A stretch of DNA of 64,000 nt from Thiocapsa sp. Its GTDB lineage: Bacteria; Pseudomonadota; Gammaproteobacteria; Chromatiales; Chromatiaceae. Positions 54,355 to 62,699 of this stretch are shown piece after piece. Location: positions 2,418,001-2,482,000 of the forward strand of contig NZ_CP073760.1 of the NCBI RefSeq assembly GCF_018399035.1. Reading direction: 5' to 3'. Within the stretch, counting starts at the first letter, position 1. Each line of letters opens with the position of its first letter. The position numbers and the translations under genes were made by a program. The notes beneath the pieces are model-generated. The model saw only the letters and a list, made by a program, of their open reading frames with translations, did not search any database and was not told the origin of the DNA.

Positions 54355-54396
54355 TACTGTACGATAGCGTTTAGTAAATGACCATGATGATCATGG
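54355..54396. promoter_or_regulatory. Candidate TetR operator(s) in the divergent promoter
   Basis: Between the adaptor and TetR genes lies a 186-base gap. CCATGATGATCATGG at 54382-54396 is a perfect 7-1-7 palindrome. Just upstream, TTACT and AGTAA are inverted around 14 bases (54355-54379) in an AT-rich patch that could include a promoter. Either is a good operator candidate; TetR binding is inferred from position only. Confidence 0.55.
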
Positions 54397-54484
54397 CCCG
54401 GCAGAGATCAGGTTCTGAAATCTCTCACGGAGACATTTCGAGCTGGAATCAGGGCGCCTGCGTAAACTGATAAGGGGTCAGACG

Positions 54485-55198
54485 ATGACGGAGGAAACAG
54501 TCATGCCGACATCCGACGCCGGGGCATCCGGGGCACCGGGGCCGCCGCGAGCCGCCGGGCGCGGCCGACCGCCGGACCCCGCCAAGCACGCGGCCATCCT
54601 CGCGGCCGCTCGGAGGCTCTTCTTCTCGGGCTCGATCCAGGCGCTCACTATGGAGGCCGTCGCCCGCGCCTCCGGGGTTTCGAAGGTCACGGTCTACAGC
54701 CATTTCGGTGATTTACAGGGTCTGATCCGCGCGGTCGTGCTGCTGCAGCGCAGCGAGATGACCGCCGCACTCGACGACCTGCCCTCGGGCCAGCGCGGGC
54801 TGAAACAGGCGCTGATCGATCTGGGATGCGCGCTGATGGGCTTCCTGAGCAGCGACGACTATGTCGCCCTGCAACGCATGCTCGCCACCCTGGCCGGACG
54901 GGAGACCTGGCTCGGGGCGCTCGTCTACCGCGACGGCGCGGAGGCGACGCGCGATCGCCTTGCCGCACGCCTGGCGGAGGCGTCGGCGCGCGGCGACCTG
55001 CGCACGCACGACAGCCGCCTGGCCGCCGAGCAGCTGCTCGGCATGTGGCAGGGCATCCAGACCACGGGGCTCTTGAGCGGCGGCTGTCCGCGACCGGACG
55101 CCGAGGAGCTGCGCCGCCGAGTCGAGAGCGGGGTCGAGGTGCTGTTGCGGGCCTATGCGCCCGAGGACATGGATCGCAAGACCGACCCGCAGGGTTGA
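54485..55198 (+). CDS. TetR-family transcriptional regulator
   Basis: A 237-residue regulator with a flexible N-terminus (residues 1-30, Pro/Gly-rich), then the TetR DNA-binding domain: AAILAAARRLFFSGSIQALT and MEAVARASGVSKVTVYSHF, the classic HTH. The C-terminal ligand domain resembles the AcrR-type PF14246 group (LATLAGRETWLGALVYRDG). AAGGGG lies just before ATG 54485. Placed divergently from the RND operon, it probably represses the pump and itself. Confidence 0.92.
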   Translation: MTEETVMPTSDAGASGAPGPPRAAGRGRPPDPAKHAAILAAARRLFFSGSIQALTMEAVARASGVSKVTVYSHFGDLQGLIRAVVLLQRSEMTAALDDLPSGQRGLKQALIDLGCALMGFLSSDDYVALQRMLATLAGRETWLGALVYRDGAEATRDRLAARLAEASARGDLRTHDSRLAAEQLLGMWQGIQTTGLLSGGCPRPDAEELRRRVESGVEVLLRAYAPEDMDRKTDPQG

Positions 55199-55206
55199 AA
55201 CGCGCT

Positions 55207-55706
55207 TCAGCCGCGCAGACGCGCTTGGTAGTTGGGGATCAGATGGGCGTTGATGCCATTGCGCACGAGTGTCCAGAGCTCGTCGGTCAGGCTCGCCGTA
55301 AGCATGCCCTCCACCGCCGTGCGTCCGAGCTCCCCGAACGCGTGGGTGAATGCCCGCTGCGTCGGGCCTTGAAGCCTGACCTCGTTCAGACAGTGGGCGT
55401 AAGCGTTGGCCACCAGACTGACCGTCGGCAGGAGCGGGACCGGGTCTTCGATGTCGACATAGCGGAAGATCCGGTCGGGAAATGCCCGCTCGAAGGCACG
55501 TGCCGCGACAGCGTTGCCGATCATCGGCGCCCCGAAGGTGATGACCTCGTGCACCCCGATGAAGGCTCGCTGAAAACGCCAGGCGGCAAGCAACGCAATG
55601 GCCCCGCCGAGGCTGTGTCCGGTCACCCAGAGGGGTTGGCCAGATAACCCGGAGTCGACGCGTCGAGTGTCATGGTCTGCTAAGCCGATCTCCGGACAGT
55701 CCCAAA
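55207..55706 (-). pseudogene. Class 3 lipase, 5'-truncated
   Basis: The frame reads PLWVTGHSLGGAIALLAAWR (nucleophile elbow), VITFGAPMIGN and FRYVDIEDPVPLLP, a clear class 3 (Rhizomucor-type) lipase, with the catalytic serine in place and the aspartate in IEDPVP. Upstream of GHSLGG only about 30 codons remain before the frame runs into the GTAGGTTGTGC repeat at 55710. Complete enzymes have 100-150 more residues there. A 139-residue product could start at GTG 55626, but it would lack the N-terminal half of the fold. Confidence 0.7.
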
Positions 55707-55709
55707 TTC

Positions 55710-55750
55710 GTAGGTTGTGCTGACGATAGGAAGCACAACTTGCGCCGACG
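55710..55750 (+). repeat. GTAGGTTGTGC repeat, copy 2 (partial)
   Basis: CGTAGGTTGTGCTGACGATA then GGAAGCACAACTTGCGCCGA matches the left part of the repeat at 41173. It lies at the breakpoint where the lipase gene loses its 5' end. Confidence 0.7.
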
Positions 55751-55797
55751 GTTTCCGAAATGCGCCTAACCCCTCAGGACGAAACGAGAACGCCGCC

Positions 55798-56457
55798 TCA
55801 GCGCAAGGCCCGGCGCCGGGCCTTAGCTTTGCGCCATTCGGAGAGGGTCTCGGCGGAGATGGATGTGCCGCGCACGTCCAACTCGAGCAGACCCGGATGG
55901 GGCATCAGGAACGCGCGAAAGCCGGCGTCCGTGATGCCTGTGTTTGCGAGACGCAGCCGCTCCAGACGCGTCAATGCCGCAAGCTGCGCGAGCCCCACGT
56001 CCGTCACGCCTGTCTCGTTCAAGTCCAGCTCGCGAAGCTGATCCATCCCGGAGAGCACCCCCAAGGTCTTGTCCGTCACATCCGGGTTGGCCATCTGCAG
56101 CACGACCACGTCCGTGACCCCCTCCAGCACCCGATAGTTGTGCCGATCCCAGCCCGTCAGGGTGATATGGCGCTCGCCGTCGACCAGCATATCGCGCGGC
56201 CCGAGATCGACGGGGAACACACGGTTCACAACCGGCGGACCGACAGCGAGCAGCAAACCCGCCAATCCCAAGACGAGTGGACCGCGCGCGGCGTGAAAAC
56301 GCACGACAGTGAAGAGCAACCCGACCGGTGCAAAGAGCGCGATCGCAACACCCCAAGGACGGCTCCACCGCCAAGCGACCACGGCGAACCAAATCCAACT
56401 GATCGCCAACAGGCCGAAGCCTGCCAAGGTCACCATAAACAGGTGGCTTTCGTTCAT
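55798..56457 (-). CDS. Membrane protein with leucine-rich repeats
   Basis: A 219-residue protein: three hydrophobic helices in the first 90 residues (starting FMVTLAGFGLLAISWIW), then about four LRR-type repeats (DQLRELDLNETGVTDVGLAQ, LTRLERLRLANTGITDAGF, LLELDVRGTSISAE) before a basic tail. The repeats of the T-D-x-G type form a short solenoid facing one side of the membrane. The gene ends a few bases from the YgjP remnant. I know of no assigned role. Confidence 0.75.
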   Translation of the reverse strand: MNESHLFMVTLAGFGLLAISWIWFAVVAWRWSRPWGVAIALFAPVGLLFTVVRFHAARGPLVLGLAGLLLAVGPPVVNRVFPVDLGPRDMLVDGERHITLTGWDRHNYRVLEGVTDVVVLQMANPDVTDKTLGVLSGMDQLRELDLNETGVTDVGLAQLAALTRLERLRLANTGITDAGFRAFLMPHPGLLELDVRGTSISAETLSEWRKAKARRRALR

Positions 56458-56539
56458 TCCGAGTCACCCTGCCTTGCCGAGATACGGATATCCGTCCGCG
56501 GAACATGCCGAGAGCCAGGTCATTCGGCTCTCCATGCGG

Positions 56540-57078
56540 TCATTCCATCCACTGCTCCGCACCCAAGGGCAGATCATTGAGCTCGGCGCGCGCTTCCCGC
56601 CACGCCGGGTAATGCTCATCGAGGATGGCGATGAAGCGCTCGTTGTGCGTGGGCTCCAGAAGATGAGCCATTTCGTGCACCAAGACGTACTCAAGCAGTC
56701 GTGAATCACCCGGGCGCGGGTGGCCTGGTCGCTGCCGGGTCGCACCCTGAGGGTGATCCGCTTGTGGTCGAGGGTCACGCAAGGCTTGCTGTGCCGCTCG
56801 GCGATGGTCAGAAGGTGACGCCGGCCCCAGAGGAAATGACTTTCACGCTCGACGAACCGGCGCGGCGTCTCCCGAGCCTGATGGCGTAGCTGCTCCCGCT
56901 GGCTGCGGATCCAGCCGAGCTTCGAGATGGCATAGGCGCGTGCGACCTCCAGGCGTGTCCCGACGGGTGCGGCCAAGGTGACCCGGCCATCCGGCGGATA
57001 CACCGAGAGATGGACATGTTTGATGTCTTTGCGCGTAACCGTAATGGCGATGTCGCCGAGCTGAATCGTTTCCGTCAT
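56540..57078 (-). pseudogene. YgjP/DUF45-type metallopeptidase with internal deletion and frameshift
   Basis: The frame from ATG 57078 gives the N-terminal part (KDIKHVHLSVYPPDGRVTLA, RRFVERESHFLWGRRHLL) of the WLM/YgjP family often found at the end of type I restriction loci. At ARVIHDC (about 56700) it shifts, and another frame supplies LEYVLVHEMAHLLEPTHNER, with the zinc-binding HExxH and the third ligand, to the stop at 56540. The roughly 60 residues that should precede the HExxH helix are missing. The first frame instead would run on to 56464 as nonsense. The start overlaps the hsdR remnant stop (TGATG). Confidence 0.78.
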
Positions 57079-57200
57079 CAGTAGCCCGGCTGGTTCTTGA
57101 TGATCTCGAAAACGGCCGGCGTCGCCTCCCGATCGCGGTCGAGCAAGGGAAAGAGCGCATTGACTTGAAGCCGTTGATACGCAGCGTGCGAATCATCGTT
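57078..57200 (-). pseudogene. hsdR: hsdR remnant (last codons only)
   Basis: The minus-strand frame just upstream of the metallopeptidase gene reads RLQVNALFPLLDRDREATPA then VFEIIKNQPGY and TGA (57078-57080). This is the characteristic C-terminal end of type I restriction subunit R. Only about 30-40 codons of roughly 1000 survive, so the motor/nuclease subunit is lost. Confidence 0.65.
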
Positions 57201-57233
57201 GGAATCTCGTCTTGCGGGAAGGCAGCGCCGGAA

Positions 57234-58007
57234 TCATTTCCATGCGTGCCCCCCTAGGCCCTGAGGTGAGGATGAATCCCACACAGCGTCCTGCGGTACC
57301 CAGATCCAGCCCTCGGCCAGCGGCACGGTCTCCGCGGGTGACGCCAACTTCTCCGGTTGGGCCGAAAACAGCCAGGCGACTAGCGCGCAGGTAAGCGCAT
57401 CGTCCAGATCGTCATGGGCCAGCTTTCCAAAAGGCTCTTGTAGCGCCGAAACCGTAAGTGAGTTCTTGCAGGCGGACGGATAAGCCTCGATGGCCGTCAG
57501 AGCGCCGCCCTGCCAGACGCCGCAGCGCACCATGGTAGGCGCGAACCGGGCGAGGACGTGCATACCCTTGGTGGCCTGGCTCCCGATCATGTCCTTGATG
57601 GCGGAAAGCGGCTTCAGCCTATGCTCGAACAACCACCGCTCGGTCTGCCGAAATAGGTAGGGGTTGGTGTCGGAGCTTCCCAGCGCCCCGGCCGCTTGCA
57701 GGATGGTGACCAATCGGACGAATTCCTGCGAAAAGCCCAGCGGCGTGTCGATGGCGAGGGTGATCGGCGTATCGCCAAGCGTCGCCTGCGCGCCGCACCG
57801 TTCAAACAAGGCCGACGCGAAAGCTACCGAATCCGCCGCGGAATTGATGGTCAATCGCAGGTTACCCCGCCAGGGTTGGCCGATGATGCGTCGGTTGGCG
57901 TCCAGAATCACCAGAGCATCGCGGCTCTTGCCGTTCTTGTCGCAGTTCCACCCGCCGACATCCCAGCCGATGAAGTAAGCCGGTGAGGTCGCGGGTAGGG
58001 TGCTCAT
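57234..58007 (-). CDS. DUF429-like predicted RNase H-fold nuclease
   Basis: A 257-residue protein with features of the DUF429/RNase H-like group: an N-terminal aspartate in YFIGWDVGGWN, the strand with PITLAIDTPLGF, and a C-terminal acidic helix KLAHDDLDDALTCALVAW, which together could form a metal site. The gene overlaps the hsdS stop (ATGA, 58004-58007), so it is translated with it. Similar proteins occur in restriction and other defence loci. It seems intact; its target is unknown. Confidence 0.68.
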   Translation of the reverse strand: MSTLPATSPAYFIGWDVGGWNCDKNGKSRDALVILDANRRIIGQPWRGNLRLTINSAADSVAFASALFERCGAQATLGDTPITLAIDTPLGFSQEFVRLVTILQAAGALGSSDTNPYLFRQTERWLFEHRLKPLSAIKDMIGSQATKGMHVLARFAPTMVRCGVWQGGALTAIEAYPSACKNSLTVSALQEPFGKLAHDDLDDALTCALVAWLFSAQPEKLASPAETVPLAEGWIWVPQDAVWDSSSPQGLGGHAWK

Positions 58008-58660
58008 ATCAGCCGCGTCCCGCCGGTGAGCAGTTCCTGCATGGCGGCCTGTTTGAGGTCGCGCTTCTTGGCGATGAGCCGCTCCAGCCCGCCCAACAGC
58101 GCATCCACATCGCTCAACGCCGCCGCGATGGCACGTTGTTCATGGAGAGGTGGGACCTGAATCTTCAATCCGGCCAAGGTGCCTTGATTGAGATTGACCA
58201 TCGTCGTGCCTACTGAAGAGTCCTCGATGGCTGAGATGGCCCGTGGACTCGAAAGTACGCACTGCAAAAATTCCGAATCGGTATGCAGCGGTCGAACGAT
58301 CATTGATCCCGTTCCGCACAACCATCCCAATTGATACTCTTGAACGACGGCACACCTCCCCATGTCTCCCCGACGACCAATGACAATCTCGCCGGGCTTC
58401 AAGCGAAAGTCGGAAAGGTTCTTCGCTGCTTGCTCCGTGATGGTCATCGTTCGAGTTGGTTCAATCTTGCCATCGACGACGTGCATCGGATTGACGATCG
58501 GAATGCCATCGTTGGTATAGTCGGATTTATGGAGTGCGCTCCCGAATGGCCCTGTGCGAAACGCCGCAATCTCCCCCAACCGCTTCACGTCCCAATCCTC
58601 CGGAATCACCCCCACCTCACTCGGCTTGTACCCCGGCGGGATCGCTGCTGTGTCGCTCAT
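58004..58660 (-). CDS. hsdS: Half-size type I restriction specificity subunit
   Basis: A 218-residue protein beginning MSDTAAIPPGYKPSEVGVIP. It has one target-recognition domain and the conserved region PLHEQRAIAAALSDVDALLG followed by the helical spacer LIAKKRDLKQAAMQELLTG. A normal HsdS has two recognition domains (about 400-450 residues). This half would have to dimerise to bind DNA, as some half-S proteins do, or it is a truncation ending at TGGTRLI. ATG 58660 overlaps the MazF-like stop (ATGA). With hsdM and hsdR broken it probably lacks partners. Confidence 0.82.
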   Translation of the reverse strand: MSDTAAIPPGYKPSEVGVIPEDWDVKRLGEIAAFRTGPFGSALHKSDYTNDGIPIVNPMHVVDGKIEPTRTMTITEQAAKNLSDFRLKPGEIVIGRRGDMGRCAVVQEYQLGWLCGTGSMIVRPLHTDSEFLQCVLSSPRAISAIEDSSVGTTMVNLNQGTLAGLKIQVPPLHEQRAIAAALSDVDALLGGLERLIAKKRDLKQAAMQELLTGGTRLI

Positions 58661-59010
58661 GCCGAAAGTCCCTGCGGCATGATCAGCCGGAGAATCCCGC
58701 CGAGCGTCTCCTGATCGCTCTGAATCAGAGCACCCAGTCGTCGTCGGATCAGGGATTGCTCCACTGTAAAAATGAGCGGCTTGAACAAGGATGGCTTCAG
58801 TAATCCAGCTACTTTCCAGCCATCGATCAGCGCTTCGCCATAGCCCAGCGGGGCGCGGATCTGACTGGTGATTGCCAGCAAGATGCAATCGGGACGCGCC
58901 TGCTGATAGGCAGCCGAACTGACGATCACGGCGGGGCGTTGCTTGCTCTCCGTCAGGTTGCTGAACGGAAACGGCACGAGCACGATATCGCCAAACCTAT
59001 AACTGGTCAT
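58657..59010 (-). CDS. MazF/PemK-like toxin
   Basis: A 117-residue protein beginning MTSYRFGDIVLVPFPFSN, with RPAVIVSSAAYQQ and ILLAITSQI, the core of the MazF/PemK endoribonuclease fold. The catalytic arginine/serine region (KQRPAVIVSS) looks intact. It overlaps its antitoxin gene upstream (start at 59010 gives 14 bases of overlap; 59019 is an alternative) and the hsdS start downstream. The pair therefore sits inside the restriction operon. Confidence 0.82.
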   Translation of the reverse strand: MTSYRFGDIVLVPFPFSNLTESKQRPAVIVSSAAYQQARPDCILLAITSQIRAPLGYGEALIDGWKVAGLLKPSLFKPLIFTVEQSLIRRRLGALIQSDQETLGGILRLIMPQGLSA

Positions 59011-59203
59011 AGGCGGCATCGTCTGCGTTGTTCCAGATCTTCTCTAGTGCCGACTCCGAAAGACGCGAGATGGCGCTGGTTTCGCTCTCATCGGGCAATA
59101 ACAGCAATAGACGCGCTGTCTTACCGTAGAACTGGCGGTAGTGTTCCGGGACATGCACGTTGCCCAGGTGGTCAATGGTCGCTTCCATTTCGATCGCAAA
59201 CAT
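58997..59203 (-). CDS. MazE-like antitoxin
   Basis: A 68-residue protein, MFAIEMEATIDHLGNVHVPE followed by HYRQFYGKTARLLLLLP and an acidic tail with EKIWNNADDAAYDQL. The short N-terminal beta portion resembles SpoVT/AbrB-like antitoxins, and the W-acidic-YDQL tail is common in MazF-partner antitoxins. GAGAGG precedes ATG 59203. It overlaps the toxin gene. Confidence 0.72.
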   Translation of the reverse strand: MFAIEMEATIDHLGNVHVPEHYRQFYGKTARLLLLLPDESETSAISRLSESALEKIWNNADDAAYDQL

Positions 59204-59220
59204 GGTTCTTACCTCTCGAT

Positions 59221-59377
59221 TCATCGTGTGGCATAGCGCCTGGCATCCCGCAGTGCCTCGTTGAGCTCGGGCGGCTCATCAAAGATGGCGAAAAATCTCG
59301 CCATTCTTTTCGGACGTGCTTTGCTCCATACCGTGAACCTCCGACAGCATTGCTCAACGCAAGAGTCGATCTTTTCA
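59221..59377 (-). other. Short gap in the toxin-antitoxin cluster with a possible remnant
   Basis: The minus strand reads MARFFAIFDEPPELNEALRD then ARRYATR and TGA overlapping the next gene's upstream region. Another short frame (MEQSTSEKNGEIFRHL) starts nearby. The two could be pieces of one broken small gene, but I cannot name a family. Confidence 0.3.
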
Positions 59378-59572
59378 TCAGGCCGCAGCGCGCTCGGTCG
59401 TGACCGGAAACAATCCCTGCTCGTGTGCCTCCAGCAAGACGATCTCGACCACGCTGCCATCGGCCGCGTAAGCGATGTTCAGGTTCCACCCGTGCGAGAC
59501 TTCGCGGGCGATCGGCTGGTCGCTGACATGAATCGCCAGGATGTCGTCGTCTTCGTAGTAGGTTGTCTTCAC
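59378..59572 (-). CDS. DUF2283 protein (putative antitoxin)
   Basis: A 64-residue protein from GTG 59572: KTTYYEDDDILAIHVSDQPI, then AREVSHGWNLNIAYAADGSV and VEIVLLEA, the DUF2283 pattern. GAGGAAT precedes the GTG. The start overlaps the DUF4258 stop by four bases (GTGA). DUF4258/DUF2283 neighbours are recurrent and behave like a toxin-antitoxin pair in predictions. Confidence 0.75.
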   Translation of the reverse strand: MKTTYYEDDDILAIHVSDQPIAREVSHGWNLNIAYAADGSVVEIVLLEAHEQGLFPVTTERAAA

Positions 59573-59838
59573 GATTCCTCCCAATGGGTCATCAGGCTCT
59601 TGACGATCAGCGCCTCGCGGCACAGCACAGCGGCGCAGGCCAGATTGTCATCGCGTCCGTCGACGTCGGCAACTATCCACCAATGCTCACTGTCTCGCTG
59701 TTTCAGCTGACCGGTCTCGATAAGCGCCTCCACCAGCGTTCGGCTCAAACACCGATCAGCCATGCGCTTCACGGCGTGATGGGTTAGATGCACCGGTTTG
59801 CCGAAGCGGTGGCTGTTCCGGGACGGTGGCTTGATCAA
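59569..59838 (-). CDS. DUF4258 protein (putative toxin)
   Basis: An 89-residue protein with VHLTHHAVKRMADRCLSRTL, the DUF4258 core (HA..RM..R), followed by WWIVADVDGRDDNLACAAVL and IVKSLMTHWEES. The fold is related to RelE/BECR RNases in proposals. The start is TTG 59838 by the open frame, overlapping the hsdM stop (TTGA); a later start is possible. It is followed by DUF2283 in tight overlap. Confidence 0.75.
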   Translation of the reverse strand: MIKPPSRNSHRFGKPVHLTHHAVKRMADRCLSRTLVEALIETGQLKQRDSEHWWIVADVDGRDDNLACAAVLCREALIVKSLMTHWEES

Positions 59839-60980
59839 GATGCGAATCCCATCTGCGCCAGATGGACGCCAACCCTGGCGGCAAGCTGCTCGACTTCCGT
59901 TTCCAGTTCCGGCAGCGGCGTGGCGTAGCGTTCGGCCAGCTCGCGGATACGGGAGGTCAAGGTCTGCGAGACGCGATCAAGCTCGCCCTGCACAGCGGCT
60001 TCGATGCGGGGCATCCATTTGTCGTCCACCACCAGGGTCTTGATTTCGGCATCGGTGAGCTTGGAATAGTGCCCGTAGGCCCAGCCCTTGTCCTTGCGCC
60101 TGCCCTTCTTGTCGGTTTCGACGATGCAGGCCGGCTGAGCGACCCTTCCCTCTCCCCCGGCCCGTCTCCCGAAGGACGAGGGGAGAACAAGGCGGTGCGC
60201 ACGCCGGGCAGCACCTGCCAGTAGTCGGCCAATGCGTCGAGGTCGCGCTCGGGGATACCGCCGCGCAGGTGGGCGTCGATGTCCTGCAGGATCATGTTCA
60301 TGCGGGCCAGGCCCGCCGTCGTCACGTCCCTCTCCCGCCCTTCGAGCGTGATGTGCTTGCCCGCCTGCGCGGCCACTTTCAGGAGCAGCGAGCCGGAGCC
60401 GCAGGTCGGATCGTAGGCCGTCGTGGATGCATTGGTGTTCTCGGGCGAGATGCCGATCACCTTGGCGATGACGCGGCTGACCTCGGAGGGGGTGTAGAAC
60501 TGCCCCTTGCTCTTGCCGCTCTCCGTGGCGAAGTGCCGCATGAGGTATTCATAGGCGTCGCCGAGGATATCGTCGTGCTCGGCGCGGTTCTGCGAAAAAT
60601 CCAGCTCGGGCTTTTGGAAGATGCCGACCAGGTTCGACAGGCGCTCGACCATCGCCGAGCTTGTTGGGGTCGTTGAAGTCGGGGAAATCGCTGCGGGCCA
60701 GACGCGTGTTGGCCTCGATGAGCGGCTGGATGATCCGGGTGTTGATCCGATCGCCGATGTCGCTCTTGCCCTTCAGGGCGATCATGTCCCTGAAGCTTGC
60801 GCCCTCGGGGATGATGACCGGTGGCGCGAAGGCGTCGCTGTCGCCGTACTTGTCGCTGATGTACTTGATGAACAGCATGAAAAGGACATAGTCCTTGTAC
60901 TGGCTTGCATCCATGCCGCCGCGCAACTGGTCGCAGGAAGCCCAGAGCGAGGAGTAGAGGTCGGATTTCTTGATGGCCAT
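59835..60980 (-). pseudogene. hsdM: hsdM, type I DNA methyltransferase with deletions and frameshifts
   Basis: ATG 60980 opens a normal HsdM N-terminus (SLWASCDQLRGGMDASQYKD, SDFPDFNDPNKLG). At about 60652 the frame shifts to MVERLSNLVGIFQKPELDFS and continues through the SAM-binding YDPTCGSGSLL. Right after ARMNMILQ it jumps to DIDAHLRGGIPERDLDALAD, so about 200 residues containing the catalytic NPPF are missing. A CCCTCTCCCCCGGCCCG-type repeat piece (about 60143-60190) breaks the frame again before TDKKGRRKDKGWAYGHYSKL and the true C-terminus (VHLAQMGFAS, stop 59835). At least three lesions; no methylation expected. Confidence 0.85.
60143..60192. repeat. CCCTCTCCCCCGGCCCG repeat fragment inside hsdM
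   Basis: The stretch CCCTTCCCTCTCCCCCGGCC with CGTCTCCCGAAGGACGAGGG has the look of a widespread intergenic hairpin repeat of high-GC proteobacteria (its translation gives SLSPGPSPEGRGE). It replaces part of the hsdM coding sequence, between VRTALF and the C-terminal domain. Confidence 0.6.
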
Positions 60981-61086
60981 ATCGGTCGGGCTGTCCTTCT
61001 GCTCATGAGGGGTTGCGTTGCTTCCCCCGAAGCACCGACAGTCGTTGCTTCGAGGGAACCTCAGCCAGTGTGAGGAGGGCTTCTCC

Positions 61087-62121
61087 CTATTTGCGATCAG
61101 GTTTGCCGGCTGGCAGGCGTTCGATCAGTTTGTCGAAATCGTTCCCGGCGCGATCCTGCTCGGCGATACCCCGTTGATGGAACCGCTCGTACTCGTCTTC
61201 CGCCCGTTGCTGGGCCATTTGGTGCGAGATCTTGCCGGCATAGGTCAGGATCTCCCGGTCGTTGATGTTCATAAAGGCGTCGAGCTTGGCGAGCCAATCG
61301 CCCATGTGCATGGGGATGCGGCGCATGGCCTGGCCCTCGGCGAAGATCAGGTATTGCTCGACCAGGTTGTTCAGTGCCGCCAACTCGTCTTCGGTCAGAT
61401 AGCTCTTGGCGATGCCCACGTCCTGCTTGCGCACCTTGGCCCCGCGCCAGTTGGTCAGGCCCATGTTGGGCTGGTCGGCATCGGCGCGGCCGTGGACGAT
61501 CTCGGCGGCGGTCTGACCGGTGATGGCCCAGTGCATCTTGTTCTGCACCGTCTGGAAGAAACGGATGCTGATGTCCAGCGTCGGGTCGTAGTCGATGCTG
61601 GTGGCGTAGATGTCCGTGATCTTCTGGTAGAAACGCCGCTCCGAGGTGCGGATGTCCTGGATACGGCGGGTCAGCTCCTCGAAATAATCGAAGGGCTGAT
61701 CCGGGTTCCGCAGCCGCTCGTCATCCAGCACGAAGCCCTTGATGATGTATTCCTTCAGGCGCTGGGTGGCCCAGATCCGAAAGCGGGTCGCCACATGGCT
61801 CTTCACCCGGTAGCCGACCGAGATGATCATGTCGAGGTTGTAGTGGTCGAGGTTGCGCTGCACCTCGCGCCTCCCCTCTTGGCGAACCGACAAGAATTTC
61901 TTGTTGGTTGCCTCCGGGGACAACTCTCCCTCGTCGTAGACGTTGCGGATGTGCTGGCTGATGTTCTGCTGTGTCGTCTGAAACAAATCAGCCATCAGCG
62001 GCTGCGTCAGCCAAACGGTCTCATCCGCCAACCGCACATCGATCTTGATGCGCCCGTCCTCGGCCGCGTAGACCAGGAACTGGCCCCTGGCTGCGTCGTC
62101 AGGTGGCTGGTCCTTCTTCAT
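61087..62121 (-). CDS. RhuM-family protein
   Basis: A 344-residue protein of the RhuM (virulence) family: IDVRLADETVWLTQPLMADL, TQQNISQHIRNVYDEGEL, then MIISVGYRVKSHVATRFRIW and FVLDDERLRNPD. The first part resembles a DNA-binding module. RhuM genes are recurrent neighbours of type I restriction genes and toxin-antitoxin modules, but their biochemical role is not established. It lies 106 bases upstream of hsdM on the same strand and looks complete. Confidence 0.87.
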   Translation of the reverse strand: MKKDQPPDDAARGQFLVYAAEDGRIKIDVRLADETVWLTQPLMADLFQTTQQNISQHIRNVYDEGELSPEATNKKFLSVRQEGRREVQRNLDHYNLDMIISVGYRVKSHVATRFRIWATQRLKEYIIKGFVLDDERLRNPDQPFDYFEELTRRIQDIRTSERRFYQKITDIYATSIDYDPTLDISIRFFQTVQNKMHWAITGQTAAEIVHGRADADQPNMGLTNWRGAKVRKQDVGIAKSYLTEDELAALNNLVEQYLIFAEGQAMRRIPMHMGDWLAKLDAFMNINDREILTYAGKISHQMAQQRAEDEYERFHQRGIAEQDRAGNDFDKLIERLPAGKPDRK

Positions 62122-62172
62122 CGCGCATCCCTCTGAATTACGATCAAGAGATACCGAACACAGGATTCCAGG

Positions 62173-62481
62173 TCACGTGGCATAGATCAGCTCCCGCGTC
62201 CGTTCGATGTCAACGCGCACGTAGGGGTTACGCACGGCCCGGTATTCCACCAGATCGACGCCACGCCCAAGCAGATGTTCCAGCTCGGTGCGGACGCTGA
62301 ACCAGCCGCCCAGATCGGCCTGGGCATCGGGTGCGAACTCCACGAGGAAGTCGGCATCGCTGCGCTCGGGATCGAAATCCGTGCCACGTGCGGCGGAGCC
62401 GAAGACCTCCAGCCGTCGCACCTGGTAGCGCCGGCAGATGTTGGCGATGGCGGGGCGCTGGGCAGCGATCAGCGAATGCAT
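62173..62481 (-). CDS. MNT-type minimal nucleotidyltransferase (MntA-like antitoxin)
   Basis: A 102-residue protein with the nucleotidyltransferase motif VFGSAARGTDFDPERSDADF, in which GSxxRG and the DxD-like pair are intact, then VEFAPDAQADL. Such proteins AMPylate and silence HEPN toxins. No HEPN gene is visible on either side. It overlaps the upstream small gene by 13 bases, so its direct partner may be that gene or one that has been lost. Confidence 0.82.
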   Translation of the reverse strand: MHSLIAAQRPAIANICRRYQVRRLEVFGSAARGTDFDPERSDADFLVEFAPDAQADLGGWFSVRTELEHLLGRGVDLVEYRAVRNPYVRVDIERTRELIYAT

Positions 62482-62699
62482 CGTGACTTTCCCGGAACCT
62501 GACCGACTCGCCCCTCCCGCACGGTGTCGACCTCCGCGGCGATCTCGGCATCCGTGAGCGTCGCGGCTCCCGGCAGCGACTGAGTGTCCTTGAACAGATC
62601 CCGGAATCGGTCAGCGAGTACGGCAACTTCCTCGCCGTCGGCAATGTGTGCCACATCCCCCGATGTCGGTGTGGCGAGACCGCCTTTATGTCGCAGCAT
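62469..62699 (-). CDS. Small antitoxin-like protein
   Basis: About 76 residues from ATG 62699 (a start at 62717 is possible). The middle VLADRFRDLFKDTQSLPGAA and the tail TLTDAEIAAEVDTVREGR look like the C-terminal, toxin-binding region of Phd-like antitoxins. There is no clear DNA-binding segment. It lies just downstream of a Zeta-toxin remnant and overlaps the nucleotidyltransferase gene. The family call is tentative. Confidence 0.5.
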   Translation of the reverse strand: MLRHKGGLATPTSGDVAHIADGEEVAVLADRFRDLFKDTQSLPGAATLTDAEIAAEVDTVREGRVGQVPGKSRCIR

